NCBI GenBank assembly: GCA_964642045.1
Contig: CAZXLZ010000015.1
Span: 1 to 23,094, forward strand
Length of the DNA stretch: 23,094 nucleotides
Direction of reading: 5' to 3'
Source: RGIG5057 sp964642045
GTDB lineage: Bacteria > Bacillota > Clostridia > TANB77 > CAG-465
The translations under genes and the position numbers were made by a program. Every line of letters begins with the position of its first letter. Position 1 is the first letter of the stretch. The notes below the pieces were generated by a model. The model did no database searches. It was not told where the DNA came from and saw nothing but the letters and a program-made list of their open reading frames with translations. This document shows, in pieces, positions 1 through 7,271 of this stretch.

Positions 1-89
1 AACTGCATCACCCCCATCGCTCTCAGCCCCAACAACACCCCCAGTACAATCAGCACCATCCCCCAAAGCCAGTTTCCGAGTTTCTTCAT
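1..89 (-). CDS. N terminus of a small membrane protein (LiaF/DUF5668-like), cut by the window edge
   Basis: Reading leftwards from the ATG at 89, the frame is open to the window edge and gives about 29 residues beginning MKKLGNWLWGMVLIVLGVLL. This is one hydrophobic helix after a short basic start, and it resembles the N-terminal helix of LiaF-like/DUF5668 membrane proteins, which often begin this way in clostridia. A purine-rich ribosome binding site (GAAGGGAGAG) lies just upstream and a good promoter lies further up. Codon choice (CTG, GTG, GGG, CTC) is far richer in G+C than any other gene in the window, so this end probably comes from another genome or a different region. The family call rests on a short stretch and is tentative. 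Confidence 0.5.
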   Translation of the reverse strand, partial: MKKLGNWLWGMVLIVLGVLLGLRAMGVMQ

Positions 90-114
90 ACTCTCTCCCT
101 TCAATCTTTACCTC

Positions 115-143
115 ATTCTAACATACTATAAACCATTTTACAA
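115..143 (-). promoter_or_regulatory. Sigma-A type promoter for the partial minus-strand gene
   Basis: On the minus strand a -35 TTGTAA (143-138) is separated by 17 bp from a -10 TAGAAT (120-115), followed by the ribosome binding site and ATG at 89. It ends only a few bases from the point where the adhE frame begins, so the left flank looks like a self-consistent gene start joined to a broken adhE. Confidence 0.5.
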
Positions 144-154
144 ACTATTGGGTT

Positions 155-1087
155 ATGTATGAACATCCAGAAGTAGACTTTATGGATATGGCAATGAGAT
201 TTATGGATATACGTAAAAGAGTTTATACTTTCCCTAAAATGGGAGAAAAAGCGTATTTTATAGCTGTTCCAACTTCAGCAGGTACTGGCTCAGAAGTAAC
301 ACCTTTTGCCGTTATAACTGATGAAAAAACAGGCATAAAATATCCACTAGCAGATTATGAACTTATGCCTAAAATGGCAATAGTTGACTGTAATATGATG
401 ATGAATGCACCAAAAGGTCTTACATCTGCATCTGGTATAGATGCTGCAGTTCATGCACTAGAGGCTTATGCTTCTATGATGGCAACTGAATATACTGATG
501 GGCTTGCTTTAGAAGCACTTAAGAATGTGTTTAAGTATTTACCTAGAGCATATGATGATGGACAAAATGATCCAGAAGCAAGAGAAAAAATGGCGAATGC
601 AGCAACTATGGCTGGTATGGCTTTTGCCAATGCTTTCTTAGGAATTTGTCATTCAATGGCACATAAACTAGGAGCATTCCACCATATTCCACATGGCATT
701 GCTAATGCACTTATGCTAGAATATGTACTTAGATTTAATAGTGCAGAGGTTCCATCAAAAATGGGAACATTCCCTCAGTATAATCATCCACATACTTTAA
801 GAAGATATGCTGAAGTAGCTGATTATTTAAAACTTGGTGGTAAGACAGATGGAGAAAAACTAGAAAATCTAATAAAAGCTTTAAATGAGCTTAAAGAAAG
901 AGTAGGAATAAAGAAAACAATAAAAGATTATGGTGTAGATGAAAAAGAATTCTTAAAAACACTAGATGAAATGACAGAGCAAGCATTTGACGATCAGTGT
1001 ACTGGTGCAAATCCAAGATATCCACTTATGAGTGAGATAAAAGATATGTATCTAAAAGCATATTATGGAGATAAGAAAAAGAAATAA
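155..1087 (+). CDS. adhE: C-terminal alcohol dehydrogenase part of AdhE, 5'-truncated
   Basis: The frame matches the iron-dependent alcohol dehydrogenase end of bifunctional acetaldehyde-CoA/alcohol dehydrogenase AdhE, which reduces acetyl-CoA to ethanol with NADH in fermenting anaerobes. Visible family motifs are RFMDIRKRVYTFPKMG, PTSAGTGSEVTPFAVITD, the metal-site region GIDAAVHALEAY, CHSMAHKLGAFHHIPHG, and the C-terminal FDDQCTGANPRYPL. Full AdhE is about 870 residues; only about 310 remain. Homology begins at the Trp codon at 149 (W-V-M-Y-E-H-P-E, as in intact AdhE) and stops abruptly upstream, where the frame reads unrelated residues to a TAA at 119. No ribosome binding site precedes the ATG at 155, so this is not a natural start. 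The aldehyde dehydrogenase half and the front of the ADH domain are missing. A strong terminator follows. Family assignment is sure; the protein as encoded here is a fragment. Confidence 0.93.
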   Translation: MYEHPEVDFMDMAMRFMDIRKRVYTFPKMGEKAYFIAVPTSAGTGSEVTPFAVITDEKTGIKYPLADYELMPKMAIVDCNMMMNAPKGLTSASGIDAAVHALEAYASMMATEYTDGLALEALKNVFKYLPRAYDDGQNDPEAREKMANAATMAGMAFANAFLGICHSMAHKLGAFHHIPHGIANALMLEYVLRFNSAEVPSKMGTFPQYNHPHTLRRYAEVADYLKLGGKTDGEKLENLIKALNELKERVGIKKTIKDYGVDEKEFLKTLDEMTEQAFDDQCTGANPRYPLMSEIKDMYLKAYYGDKKKK

Positions 1088-1091
1088 AATT

Positions 1092-1126
1092 GTGGCTTCA
1101 CTAAATTTCTAGTGAAGCCACTTTTA
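1092..1126 (+). terminator. Rho-independent terminator after adhE
   Basis: A perfect 11-bp stem (GTGGCTTCACT / AGTGAAGCCAC) with an 8-base loop is followed by TTTTAT. It starts 5 bp after the adhE stop codon and also lies just downstream of the convergent coaB. Confidence 0.9.
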
Positions 1127-1132
1127 TAGGCG

Positions 1133-1897
1133 TTATTCAAATATAACGCTAGATATTACTTCTGCTATTTCTTGTTTTGTTTCACATTTTGTCTTTATTC
1201 CGGCTTTGTCAAGTACCATTGCAAAATGCTTTCCAGATCCAATTCTGTTTAAAAGGTTAGCTACAATGTAGTCTGCATTGTTTTTAATAAGCAGTTTATG
1301 TGCAACATCATATAACTCATCTTCGCTAACATCTTCAAGAAGTTTAAATCCAATTAGTTTTGTACTAGGGCTAAGCTCTTTTAAAAGTGAAATTACCTTA
1401 GGCGTTAAGTCCAGCTTAACCATTAAGTTTTTTTCATAAGAAGATATTTTTGTCTTGTCATTACATATACACTTAGGTTCTTCAAGTATCTTAAGTACAG
1501 CCTTTGCCTGCTCATCTTTAGGAAGAGAAAATATTCCTGAATTTACTATTTCATCTGCCAAATCCTCTGCCCTTATAACATATTTACCTTTGTAGTCTCC
1601 AACTGCAGATGAATGAACAATAGCATCTATCTTGTTTTGGCTAAAAACTTTTTCAAGAGCATGGATCAGGTCATCTGTTGAGTCTACCTTAATATATATG
1701 ATTTTATTAGAGTTTGTTTTAGGTCTGTAGCAAAGCTTAGGAGCAATGTAAAATATTTTATCTATTTCACTTTCGTGCTCGTCAATTAAGGTATCTGCAA
1801 CTATGCTTCCAAGAGCGCCAGTAGACATATTGGTTATCTTCATTACGGCGTCTATTCTTTCGTTTGTTGGGCCTGCTGTAATAATAATGTTTTTCAT
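1133..1897 (-). CDS. coaB: Phosphopantothenate--cysteine ligase (stand-alone CoaB)
   Basis: CoaB joins 4'-phosphopantothenate to cysteine in coenzyme A synthesis, a cytosolic reaction. The protein (254 residues from the preferred start) opens with ITAGPTNERIDAVMKITNMSTG, the CoaB N-terminal nucleotide-binding signature, and has SSAVGDYKGKY (family A-A-V-S-D-Y region), KISS in the middle, LIGFKLL, and a C-terminal ADYIVANLLNRIGSGKH. There is no CoaC flavoprotein domain, so it is a monofunctional ligase like those in streptococci and some clostridia; a separate CoaC must be encoded elsewhere. The ATG at 1897 is chosen over that at 1909 because the ribosome binding site AAGAAAGGATGG overlaps the upstream ATG and leaves normal spacing to the second. 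It begins 18 bp after the hydrolase gene and is probably co-transcribed with it. Confidence 0.85.
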   Translation of the reverse strand: MKNIIITAGPTNERIDAVMKITNMSTGALGSIVADTLIDEHESEIDKIFYIAPKLCYRPKTNSNKIIYIKVDSTDDLIHALEKVFSQNKIDAIVHSSAVGDYKGKYVIRAEDLADEIVNSGIFSLPKDEQAKAVLKILEEPKCICNDKTKISSYEKNLMVKLDLTPKVISLLKELSPSTKLIGFKLLEDVSEDELYDVAHKLLIKNNADYIVANLLNRIGSGKHFAMVLDKAGIKTKCETKQEIAEVISSVIFE

Positions 1898-1915
1898 AAA
1901 AAATTCCATCCTTTC

Positions 1916-2767
1916 TTATAACAAGTTTTTAATTTGTAAATTTTTTGGTGTGTTTAAATACGAGTCACTTCTGCCAAATCTGCTTGTGCTCAAGGCAAAA
2001 TTTCCGAATGAGTATGAAGGAGTAGTAGTGTCAAATGTCAAAATGCTTGCATTATGCTTTTCAGACGTTATTCCTTCTTCTGATAGCCACTCTTTTTCAT
2101 GTCCTTGTATAGGACCAAATATATAGCTCCTTCCATACCCGAATTCTCCTGTATTTTTTATTCGATTACATACAAAAGAATAAATGTGTTCATTATGATT
2201 ATGAATTGCCATAGATTCTTCTAAGAATACTTTTGGATTGGAATTACTGCAAGGTACTATAAATCCAAACAAGTTAGAAGAAAGTTCCCTATTTCTTGCA
2301 ATTAAGTAAGCAGCCTTATAGTATTCTAAACAATTTAGAATATAAACTTTCTTTCCATTTACAAAGAATTCATGTTCTTTAAGGTATAAGTCTAAAAATT
2401 TGCTAGTTTCTAAATTATCACAGAATCTAATCATTGGCTCGCTACCACAAGGGTATCTTTTTATAACCGTATTTAATTTTCCGTCTAAGTATACCATTGT
2501 GTGATTTAAGCTTCCTATATAGGTACTACCAAATACTATTAGTTTACCATTTTCTGATAATTCCCTAAACAAACTATCATACTTTTCGTTATATGACATT
2601 TCAGGGAATATACAGATATCCGGCTTTGTTTTTTGTAATACCTCACAGCTTTTTTCCATTTGCTCAAAGTATTCATCACTTAGGGTTAAAACATCTTCAT
2701 TTGGTTTGCATATAATTTCCAACTTCAATTGAAATTGTAATACTGATAAATAATTATTATCAAGCAT
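1916..2767 (-). CDS. Carbon-nitrogen hydrolase (nitrilase superfamily) protein
   Basis: This 283-residue cytosolic protein has the layout of the nitrilase/amidase superfamily. A catalytic Glu candidate is in CIFPEMSY (about residue 56), a Lys in TVIKRYPCGSEP (about 103), and the nucleophile Cys in VYILNCLEYYKAAY (about 146), spaced as expected for the Glu-Lys-Cys triad. The stretch GKLIVFGSTYIG followed by NHTMVYLDGK is also typical. Superfamily members hydrolyse amides or nitriles, and the substrate cannot be read from sequence. The ATG at 2767 has GGAGGTG six bases upstream; the GTG at 2782 lies inside that ribosome binding site and is rejected. It is the first gene of a two-gene unit with coaB and is divergent from a LysR regulator, so a link to pantothenate or CoA metabolism is possible, but this is inference from context only. 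Confidence 0.7.
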   Translation of the reverse strand: MLDNNYLSVLQFQLKLEIICKPNEDVLTLSDEYFEQMEKSCEVLQKTKPDICIFPEMSYNEKYDSLFRELSENGKLIVFGSTYIGSLNHTMVYLDGKLNTVIKRYPCGSEPMIRFCDNLETSKFLDLYLKEHEFFVNGKKVYILNCLEYYKAAYLIARNRELSSNLFGFIVPCSNSNPKVFLEESMAIHNHNEHIYSFVCNRIKNTGEFGYGRSYIFGPIQGHEKEWLSEEGITSEKHNASILTFDTTTPSYSFGNFALSTSRFGRSDSYLNTPKNLQIKNLL

Positions 2768-2786
2768 TTTTCTCACCTCCACTTAT

Positions 2787-2815
2787 ATTATATACGCACT
2801 TTATTTATAACTCAA
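2787..2815 (-). promoter_or_regulatory. Promoter of the hydrolase-coaB unit
   Basis: On the minus strand TTGAGT (2815-2810), a 17-bp spacer and TATAAT (2792-2787) lie just upstream of the GGAGGTG ribosome binding site. Confidence 0.75.
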
Positions 2816-2837
2816 ATACATATATATTATATTAATC

Positions 2838-2852
2838 ATAACTTATAGTTAT
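2838..2852. promoter_or_regulatory. Dyad ATAACTTATAGTTAT, likely LysR-type operator
   Basis: A perfect inverted repeat (ATAACT-TAT-AGTTAT) lies between the divergent promoters, about 8 bp upstream of the lysR -35 and 23 bp upstream of the -35 of the hydrolase unit. It fits the general LysR-family T-N11-A rule and has the ATAA-N7-TTAT form described for CcpC sites in Bacillus. Binding by the adjacent LysR protein is inferred from position. Confidence 0.55.
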
Positions 2853-2859
2853 AATTTGC

Positions 2860-2888
2860 TTGTAATATGTATAAAAGTAGTGTATAAT
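2860..2888 (+). promoter_or_regulatory. Promoter of the lysR gene
   Basis: TTGTAA (2860-2865), a 17-bp spacer and a perfect TATAAT (2883-2888). The expected transcription start is about 2895, only a few bases before the likely ATG, which implies a leaderless or nearly leaderless mRNA. Confidence 0.7.
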
Positions 2889-2897
2889 ACTTTTGTG

Positions 2898-3806
2898 ATG
2901 AGTATGGAAAAAGATATAGATTTAAACTTGTATAAAGTGTTTTATACAGTAGCAAATATGGGAAATATTACAAAGGCTGCAGAAAAACTTTATATATCTC
3001 AGCCAGCAGTTACAAAATCAGTAAAGCAGCTTGAAACTTCTTTAGGTGGCACTTTATTTATAAGGACAAAAAAAGGAGTTAAGCTAACTGAAGAGGGAAA
3101 AATTTTCTATGGATATGTAAAAAATATTTTAGAGGAAGCAAGAAATGCTGAAAATAAATTTAATTCATTAATAAACTTAGAAGAAGGAAAGATACATATT
3201 GGTGCTAGTGCAACTGTTGCTAAACATTTTTTAATGCCATATTTAGAACAGTTTCACAAAGCATATCCTAACATAGATATTGTAGTTACAAATGAACTTA
3301 CTACAAATTTGGTTAGAGACTTAAGAAATGGATATATAGATTTTCTAGTTACCAATTTACCAATGAAAGAACATAGTGATTTAGATATTATAGAATGTAC
3401 TAAGCTTCATGATTCGTTTGCATGTAGCACTAAATATATGGAAAATCCAAATAAGGTGTTTACCCTAGATGAACTTTTAAAGCATAAAATAATAACACAA
3501 AAAGAGCCATCAAATACAAGAGCTTTCTTAAATAAATACATGAATGAAAATGGTGTAGAGTTTAAGCCTGATATAGAGATAGTAAGTTATAACTTAGTAG
3601 TAGAGTTTATAAAAGCGGGATTTGGAATAGGATATGTTACAAAAGAGTTTATACAAGATGAGCTTAAAAATAATGAGTTATATGAAATAAAAGTAAGTCC
3701 AGATATTCCCATAAGAGAGTTAGGAATTATAACACTTAAAAATAATTCGCTTAATTTTGCATCAAGTAAGTTTATAGAAATACTAACAAAAAATAAGAAA
3801 AAATAA
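2898..3806 (+). CDS. LysR-family transcriptional regulator
   Basis: The protein (302 residues) has the LysR N-terminal winged helix-turn-helix: DLNLYKVFYTVANMGN, TKAAEKLYISQPAVTKSVKQ, LETSLGGTLFIRTKKGVKLTEEG. A substrate-binding domain follows from about residue 90 (EGKIHIGASATVAKHFLMPY, and a late GFGIGYVTKEF) that should bind a small-molecule inducer. Length is normal for the family. Start: ATG at 2898 or 2904 fits the domain boundary; the open frame extends upstream to a TTG at 2856, but that lies inside the promoter. No ribosome binding site is visible before either ATG. It is transcribed away from the hydrolase-coaB pair, the usual arrangement for a LysR regulator and its target, so it probably controls those genes and itself through the dyad between them. 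Confidence 0.88.
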   Translation: MSMEKDIDLNLYKVFYTVANMGNITKAAEKLYISQPAVTKSVKQLETSLGGTLFIRTKKGVKLTEEGKIFYGYVKNILEEARNAENKFNSLINLEEGKIHIGASATVAKHFLMPYLEQFHKAYPNIDIVVTNELTTNLVRDLRNGYIDFLVTNLPMKEHSDLDIIECTKLHDSFACSTKYMENPNKVFTLDELLKHKIITQKEPSNTRAFLNKYMNENGVEFKPDIEIVSYNLVVEFIKAGFGIGYVTKEFIQDELKNNELYEIKVSPDIPIRELGIITLKNNSLNFASSKFIEILTKNKKK

Positions 3807-3815
3807 GCGTTTTTA

Positions 3816-3845
3816 TTGATTTGTTCCTCAAAAATATGATAAAAT
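3816..3845 (+). promoter_or_regulatory. Promoter for the tandem paralog pair
   Basis: TTGATT (3816-3821), an 18-bp spacer and TAAAAT (3840-3845), about 50 bp upstream of the first paralog's ATG. It is a moderate match; read-through from lysR is also possible because I see no strong terminator between them. Confidence 0.45.
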
Positions 3846-3895
3846 TGTAAAAATTAAAATTGGAGCCGAAAATAATTATTATAGGAGGAACTAAA

Positions 3896-4894
3896 ATGTA
3901 TAAGCTTTTAAAAATAAGAAAAGATGATATAAAAGGAGGATTTGTATATCACTTGAAGAAAAATGGAAGTCTCATGCGGAAGCTTAGTTTAGATGAGGGG
4001 GTAGTAACGTTCGATGAAGAAAGTAAAGTTTCATATGTTTTTTTCATTATTAAATGTGAGAGTTCTGATTATATAAGCTATGGTGGAAAAAAGAAAAAAA
4101 TATTACCTACCAGTCTTAAAGTATCTTTTTCATATTACAATGACTACCATATAACAAGGAAAAAATATGCTATTTTAAAAATTAATTATACATCTTTTCT
4201 TAAAGATAGTATGCAGTGGTGCTATATGAGTAAATATTTGGCTAAAGAGGCACAAGAAACCAAGCAGCTTGCTTATGAAGTGCAAAAACAGGGATTAAAT
4301 ATGCCAGATAATTTTGAAAATTTGCTTACAAGTCAGCTTAGGAGATTTTTCTCAATCATTATTAATAAAGCATGCTTCAGTACAGACTCTGCATCAATTT
4401 TTGAATATTATGCTTATGTATTAAAAATTCTTGATAAACAAACAAGTGATTTTTTGGATTATAGAATAATTAATAACTTTATTCTTAATCTTTGTGAAAT
4501 GCATGATGTGCCACAGATTACAAAAATTTTAGAAAGTGGAGTTATAGAGGTAAGTAGTCATGTATTAGATGAAGTAGCAAAAACAAAATCTGAGTTTGAA
4601 GATACAAAAGCTGCTGCTAAGGAGAGGCTCGATAAATTCTTGAAAGAGCAATATAATTTCAAAGAGGCTGCTCCTCCAAAAACTATACTTAGTGTGGATG
4701 GATATACTCCATGTGGACGTGCTGAAGTTTGGATAGACTTTTTTAGTAATTTTTATATTCAAATTTGGATAGACAATTTTTCATGTGACCGTTATATGCG
4801 TGTTTTATTTGATGTAACAGATGAGTGGAAGGATATTACAGACTATGTCAAAAATACATTTGAGATAGTTGGAGAGAAAATAATTCAAGACTAA
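3896..4894 (+). CDS. Unknown protein, tandem paralog A
   Basis: I do not recognise the family. The protein has 332 residues with no signal peptide or membrane helix, so it is probably cytosolic. The ATG at 3896 has AGGAGG seven bases upstream; an upstream in-frame TTG at 3860 has no such site. Seen in the sequence: an N-terminal block MYKLLKI..GGFVYHLKKNGSL, a central FENLLTSQLRRFFSIII (about residue 140), a helical stretch ending in DVPQITKIL, a Glu/Lys/Ala-rich likely coiled coil (about 220-260), and a C-terminal beta-rich end with PCGRAEV and YVKNTFEIVGE. All these blocks recur in the next gene, which starts 25 bp downstream, so the two form a duplicated pair, probably co-transcribed. Nothing in the sequence indicates an enzymatic role. 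Confidence 0.75.
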   Translation: MYKLLKIRKDDIKGGFVYHLKKNGSLMRKLSLDEGVVTFDEESKVSYVFFIIKCESSDYISYGGKKKKILPTSLKVSFSYYNDYHITRKKYAILKINYTSFLKDSMQWCYMSKYLAKEAQETKQLAYEVQKQGLNMPDNFENLLTSQLRRFFSIIINKACFSTDSASIFEYYAYVLKILDKQTSDFLDYRIINNFILNLCEMHDVPQITKILESGVIEVSSHVLDEVAKTKSEFEDTKAAAKERLDKFLKEQYNFKEAAPPKTILSVDGYTPCGRAEVWIDFFSNFYIQIWIDNFSCDRYMRVLFDVTDEWKDITDYVKNTFEIVGEKIIQD

Positions 4895-4919
4895 AAATGT
4901 TATTACAGGAGGAATAAAA

Positions 4920-5891
4920 ATGTATAAACTTTTAAAACTTGAAAAGAACTTAACAAAAGGTGGCATATATCATCTGCGGAAAGATGGAAGATTAGTAAAA
5001 AAATTTAATCTTAGTGATGCAGATATCATTTCTATATCGGATTTTAGACGAGAAAATGAGAATTTTGCTTACTTTATAATAGAGTGTGAAAACTCGGATT
5101 ATATAAAATATGATGGGAAGCAACATAAGGTTATAAAATACATGCCATATATTGATGACTTCAAACTTTGTGAAGATGACTTTTTTTGGGAATCTAAATA
5201 TCATATTTATATGTCCGAATATATCTTTGAAGAGGCTCTATATATAAAAGAGCTATTTGATGAAGTTGAGATGCAGCATAGTATGTCTTCTAGTACATTT
5301 TGTAAGAAATTCGAGAAATTACTTGCAAGTCAGCTTAGGAGGCTCTTCTCTCTAGTTATATTAGAAGATAATAGTAACGATGCTGAGAAGATTGAGTCTT
5401 CATCATCTATATGGCGTATTTATTCATATATACTTAGCCAGCTGAAAAAAACAGCAAATGATTTTGTGGATAGTAAGATTATAGATAATTTTTTTATTAA
5501 TCTGAGTAGGATTTACGATATTCCACAGATTGATTCGATTTTAAAAACAAAAACGGTTGAAGTAAGCAGGGAGGCATCTTTAGAAATAGAAAAAAGTAAA
5601 GATAGGCTTGAAGAAACTAAGAAAGTGGTAAAAGAAAAGATATATAGCTATTTTAATGAACTTAAAGAAAAAAATATTTATCGTATAATTAGTAGAAATC
5701 ACTTTACGTATGCTAATATGCCATGTGGAGATGTAGAAATAATTACAAACTTTCTTCGTCCGAGTATATATATACATATAGATAGTGATTTTAATTGGTA
5801 TTATGATCTAACTATAGATTTAACTAATGAGTTTAGAGATGTTTTAGAATGTGTAAAAGATACGTTTGAAATTATAGGTGAGATATACTAA
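4920..5891 (+). CDS. Unknown protein, tandem paralog B
   Basis: This 323-residue protein is a diverged copy of the preceding gene. Shared blocks are the start MYKLLKL..GGIYHLRKDGRL, the motif FEKLLASQLRRLFSLVI, the segment DFVDSKIIDNFFINL..IYDIPQIDSIL, a charged helical stretch (KSKDRLEETKKVVKEK), and the end PCGDVEI..YIHIDSDF..CVKDTFEIIGE. Similarity runs through the whole length but identity is clearly partial, so the duplication is old. There is no membrane segment or export signal. A strong ribosome binding site (ACAGGAGGA) precedes the ATG, and a terminator closes the unit 11 bp after the stop. The family is unknown to me. Retention of two complete diverged copies suggests a heteromeric complex or two related specificities, which is inference. 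Confidence 0.75.
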   Translation: MYKLLKLEKNLTKGGIYHLRKDGRLVKKFNLSDADIISISDFRRENENFAYFIIECENSDYIKYDGKQHKVIKYMPYIDDFKLCEDDFFWESKYHIYMSEYIFEEALYIKELFDEVEMQHSMSSSTFCKKFEKLLASQLRRLFSLVILEDNSNDAEKIESSSSIWRIYSYILSQLKKTANDFVDSKIIDNFFINLSRIYDIPQIDSILKTKTVEVSREASLEIEKSKDRLEETKKVVKEKIYSYFNELKEKNIYRIISRNHFTYANMPCGDVEIITNFLRPSIYIHIDSDFNWYYDLTIDLTNEFRDVLECVKDTFEIIGEIY

Positions 5892-5902
5892 TAATAATGT
5901 TT

Positions 5903-5937
5903 AGAGCATATAGTAAATTCTATGTGCTCTTTTTCTT
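5903..5937 (+). terminator. Rho-independent terminator after paralog B
   Basis: The stem AGAGCATATAG / CTATGTGCTCT (one wobble pair) with a 6-base loop is followed by TTTTTC. Confidence 0.85.
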
Positions 5938-5970
5938 TAAACACATGTTTAATAAATTTAGAGTAATTTG

Positions 5971-5999
5971 TTGATAATATAATTAACATAGGGTATAAT
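5971..5999 (+). promoter_or_regulatory. Promoter of the rarA operon
   Basis: TTGATA (5971-5976), a 17-bp spacer and TATAAT (5994-5999), 31 bp before the rarA ATG. Confidence 0.8.
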
Positions 6000-6029
6000 G
6001 ATATAAGAAAAAAAGAGGTGAGATGTAGC

Positions 6030-7268
6030 ATGGAGCCACTAGCATATAGAATGAAGCCAGAAAGCTTAGAAGAATTTTTTGGACAAGAACACATAGTAGG
6101 TGAGAATAAATTACTATATAGAATGATAAAAGCGGACAAGCTTAGCTCTGCTATATTTTGGGGACCTCCTGGATGTGGTAAGACATCTCTTGCACGTATA
6201 ATAGCTAAAACAACAGAGTATAACTTTGTTGAACTTAATGCAACAAGTAGTGGTGTAACAGATATAAAAAAGGTAGCAGAAGATTCAATGAATATATTTG
6301 TAAATCCAAAAGGTAAGATAATACTATTTATTGATGAGATACATAGATTTAATAAGCTTCAGCAAGATGCACTTCTTCCATATGTAGAAAAAGGAAATAT
6401 AATATTAATAGGTGCAACTACTGAGAATCCATATTTTGAAGTAAATAAAGCTTTAGTTTCTAGGTCAACTGTGTTTAAGTTTAAAGAGCTTGAAAAGGAA
6501 GATGTAAAAAATATACTAGAACATACTATAAAAAATAAAGAAAGAGGGCTTGGAAATTATAACTTAAATATAGAAGAAGGAGTTACTGATTTTTTAGCAG
6601 AAGTGTCTAATGGAGATGTGAGAACTGTATTAAATAGCTTAGAGCTTGCAGTTCTTACAACAGATATGGATGATGAAGGAAAAATAGATATAACTAAAGA
6701 AGTTATATTAAACTGTACGCAAAATAAAAAATCAATATATGATAAATCAGATGATTCACATTACGACACAATTAGTGCATTTATAAAATCTATGAGGGGT
6801 AGTGATCCTAATGCAGTAGTACATTATCTAGCTCGTATGTTAGAGGGTGGAGAAGATCCTATGTTTATTGCAAGAAGAATAACTATTTGCGCTTCAGAAG
6901 ATGTGGGACTTGCTAATCCAAATGCTTTAGTTGTAGCAAATGCCGCTATGCAAGCTGTGCATCAAATTGGTATGCCAGAGGCAAGAATAATACTTTCAGA
7001 AGCAGCTGTATATGTTGCAAAAAGTAGGAAATCAAATAGCACATATTTAGCTATCAATAAGGCGATAGAGGATGTACAAAATATAGATGTAGGCACTGTT
7101 CCAATGCATATAAGGAATGCACCTATTGAAGACATGCAAAAAGAAGGCTATTCTATAGGATATAAGTATCCTCATGATTTTGAAAATGGGATGGTAGAGC
7201 AAGAGTATTTGCCAGACAAAATAAAAGATAAGGTATATTACACTCCAAAAGATTGGGAGGTGCTATAA
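6030..7268 (+). CDS. rarA: Replication-associated recombination protein A (AAA+ ATPase RarA/MgsA)
   Basis: RarA acts at stalled or gapped replication forks as a tetrameric AAA+ ATPase related to clamp loaders. The 412-residue protein is of normal length and has a Walker A GPPGCGKT (about 45-52), Walker B ILFIDEIHRF (about 98-106), sensor 1 region LIGATTENPYFEVNKALVSR, sensor 2 region GDVRTVLNSLE, and the family's C-terminal block with MARMLEGGEDP-like text (YLARMLEGGEDPMFIARR), ASEDVGLANP and YKYPHDFENG. The ATG at 6030 is preferred: the GTG at 6018 lies within AGAGGTG, which is the ribosome binding site spaced nine bases from this ATG. It leads an operon with the downstream membrane-anchored protein (3-bp gap) and the CvpA-family gene. 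Confidence 0.95.
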   Translation: MEPLAYRMKPESLEEFFGQEHIVGENKLLYRMIKADKLSSAIFWGPPGCGKTSLARIIAKTTEYNFVELNATSSGVTDIKKVAEDSMNIFVNPKGKIILFIDEIHRFNKLQQDALLPYVEKGNIILIGATTENPYFEVNKALVSRSTVFKFKELEKEDVKNILEHTIKNKERGLGNYNLNIEEGVTDFLAEVSNGDVRTVLNSLELAVLTTDMDDEGKIDITKEVILNCTQNKKSIYDKSDDSHYDTISAFIKSMRGSDPNAVVHYLARMLEGGEDPMFIARRITICASEDVGLANPNALVVANAAMQAVHQIGMPEARIILSEAAVYVAKSRKSNSTYLAINKAIEDVQNIDVGTVPMHIRNAPIEDMQKEGYSIGYKYPHDFENGMVEQEYLPDKIKDKVYYTPKDWEVL

Positions 7269-7271
7269 AAC

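Noticed and set aside
1803..2126. Plus-strand open frame of 107 codons across the coaB-hydrolase junction
   Set aside because: It is antisense to two well-supported genes, lacks a ribosome binding site and shows no family features.
4565..5204. Minus-strand open frames inside the tandem paralogs
   Set aside because: They are shadows of the coding frames, rich in Phe/Ile/Tyr because of AT-rich antisense sequence, with no ribosome binding site.
5888..6139. Minus-strand 83-codon frame over the rarA promoter
   Set aside because: It runs through the terminator, the promoter and the start of rarA; no ribosome binding site or recognisable protein.
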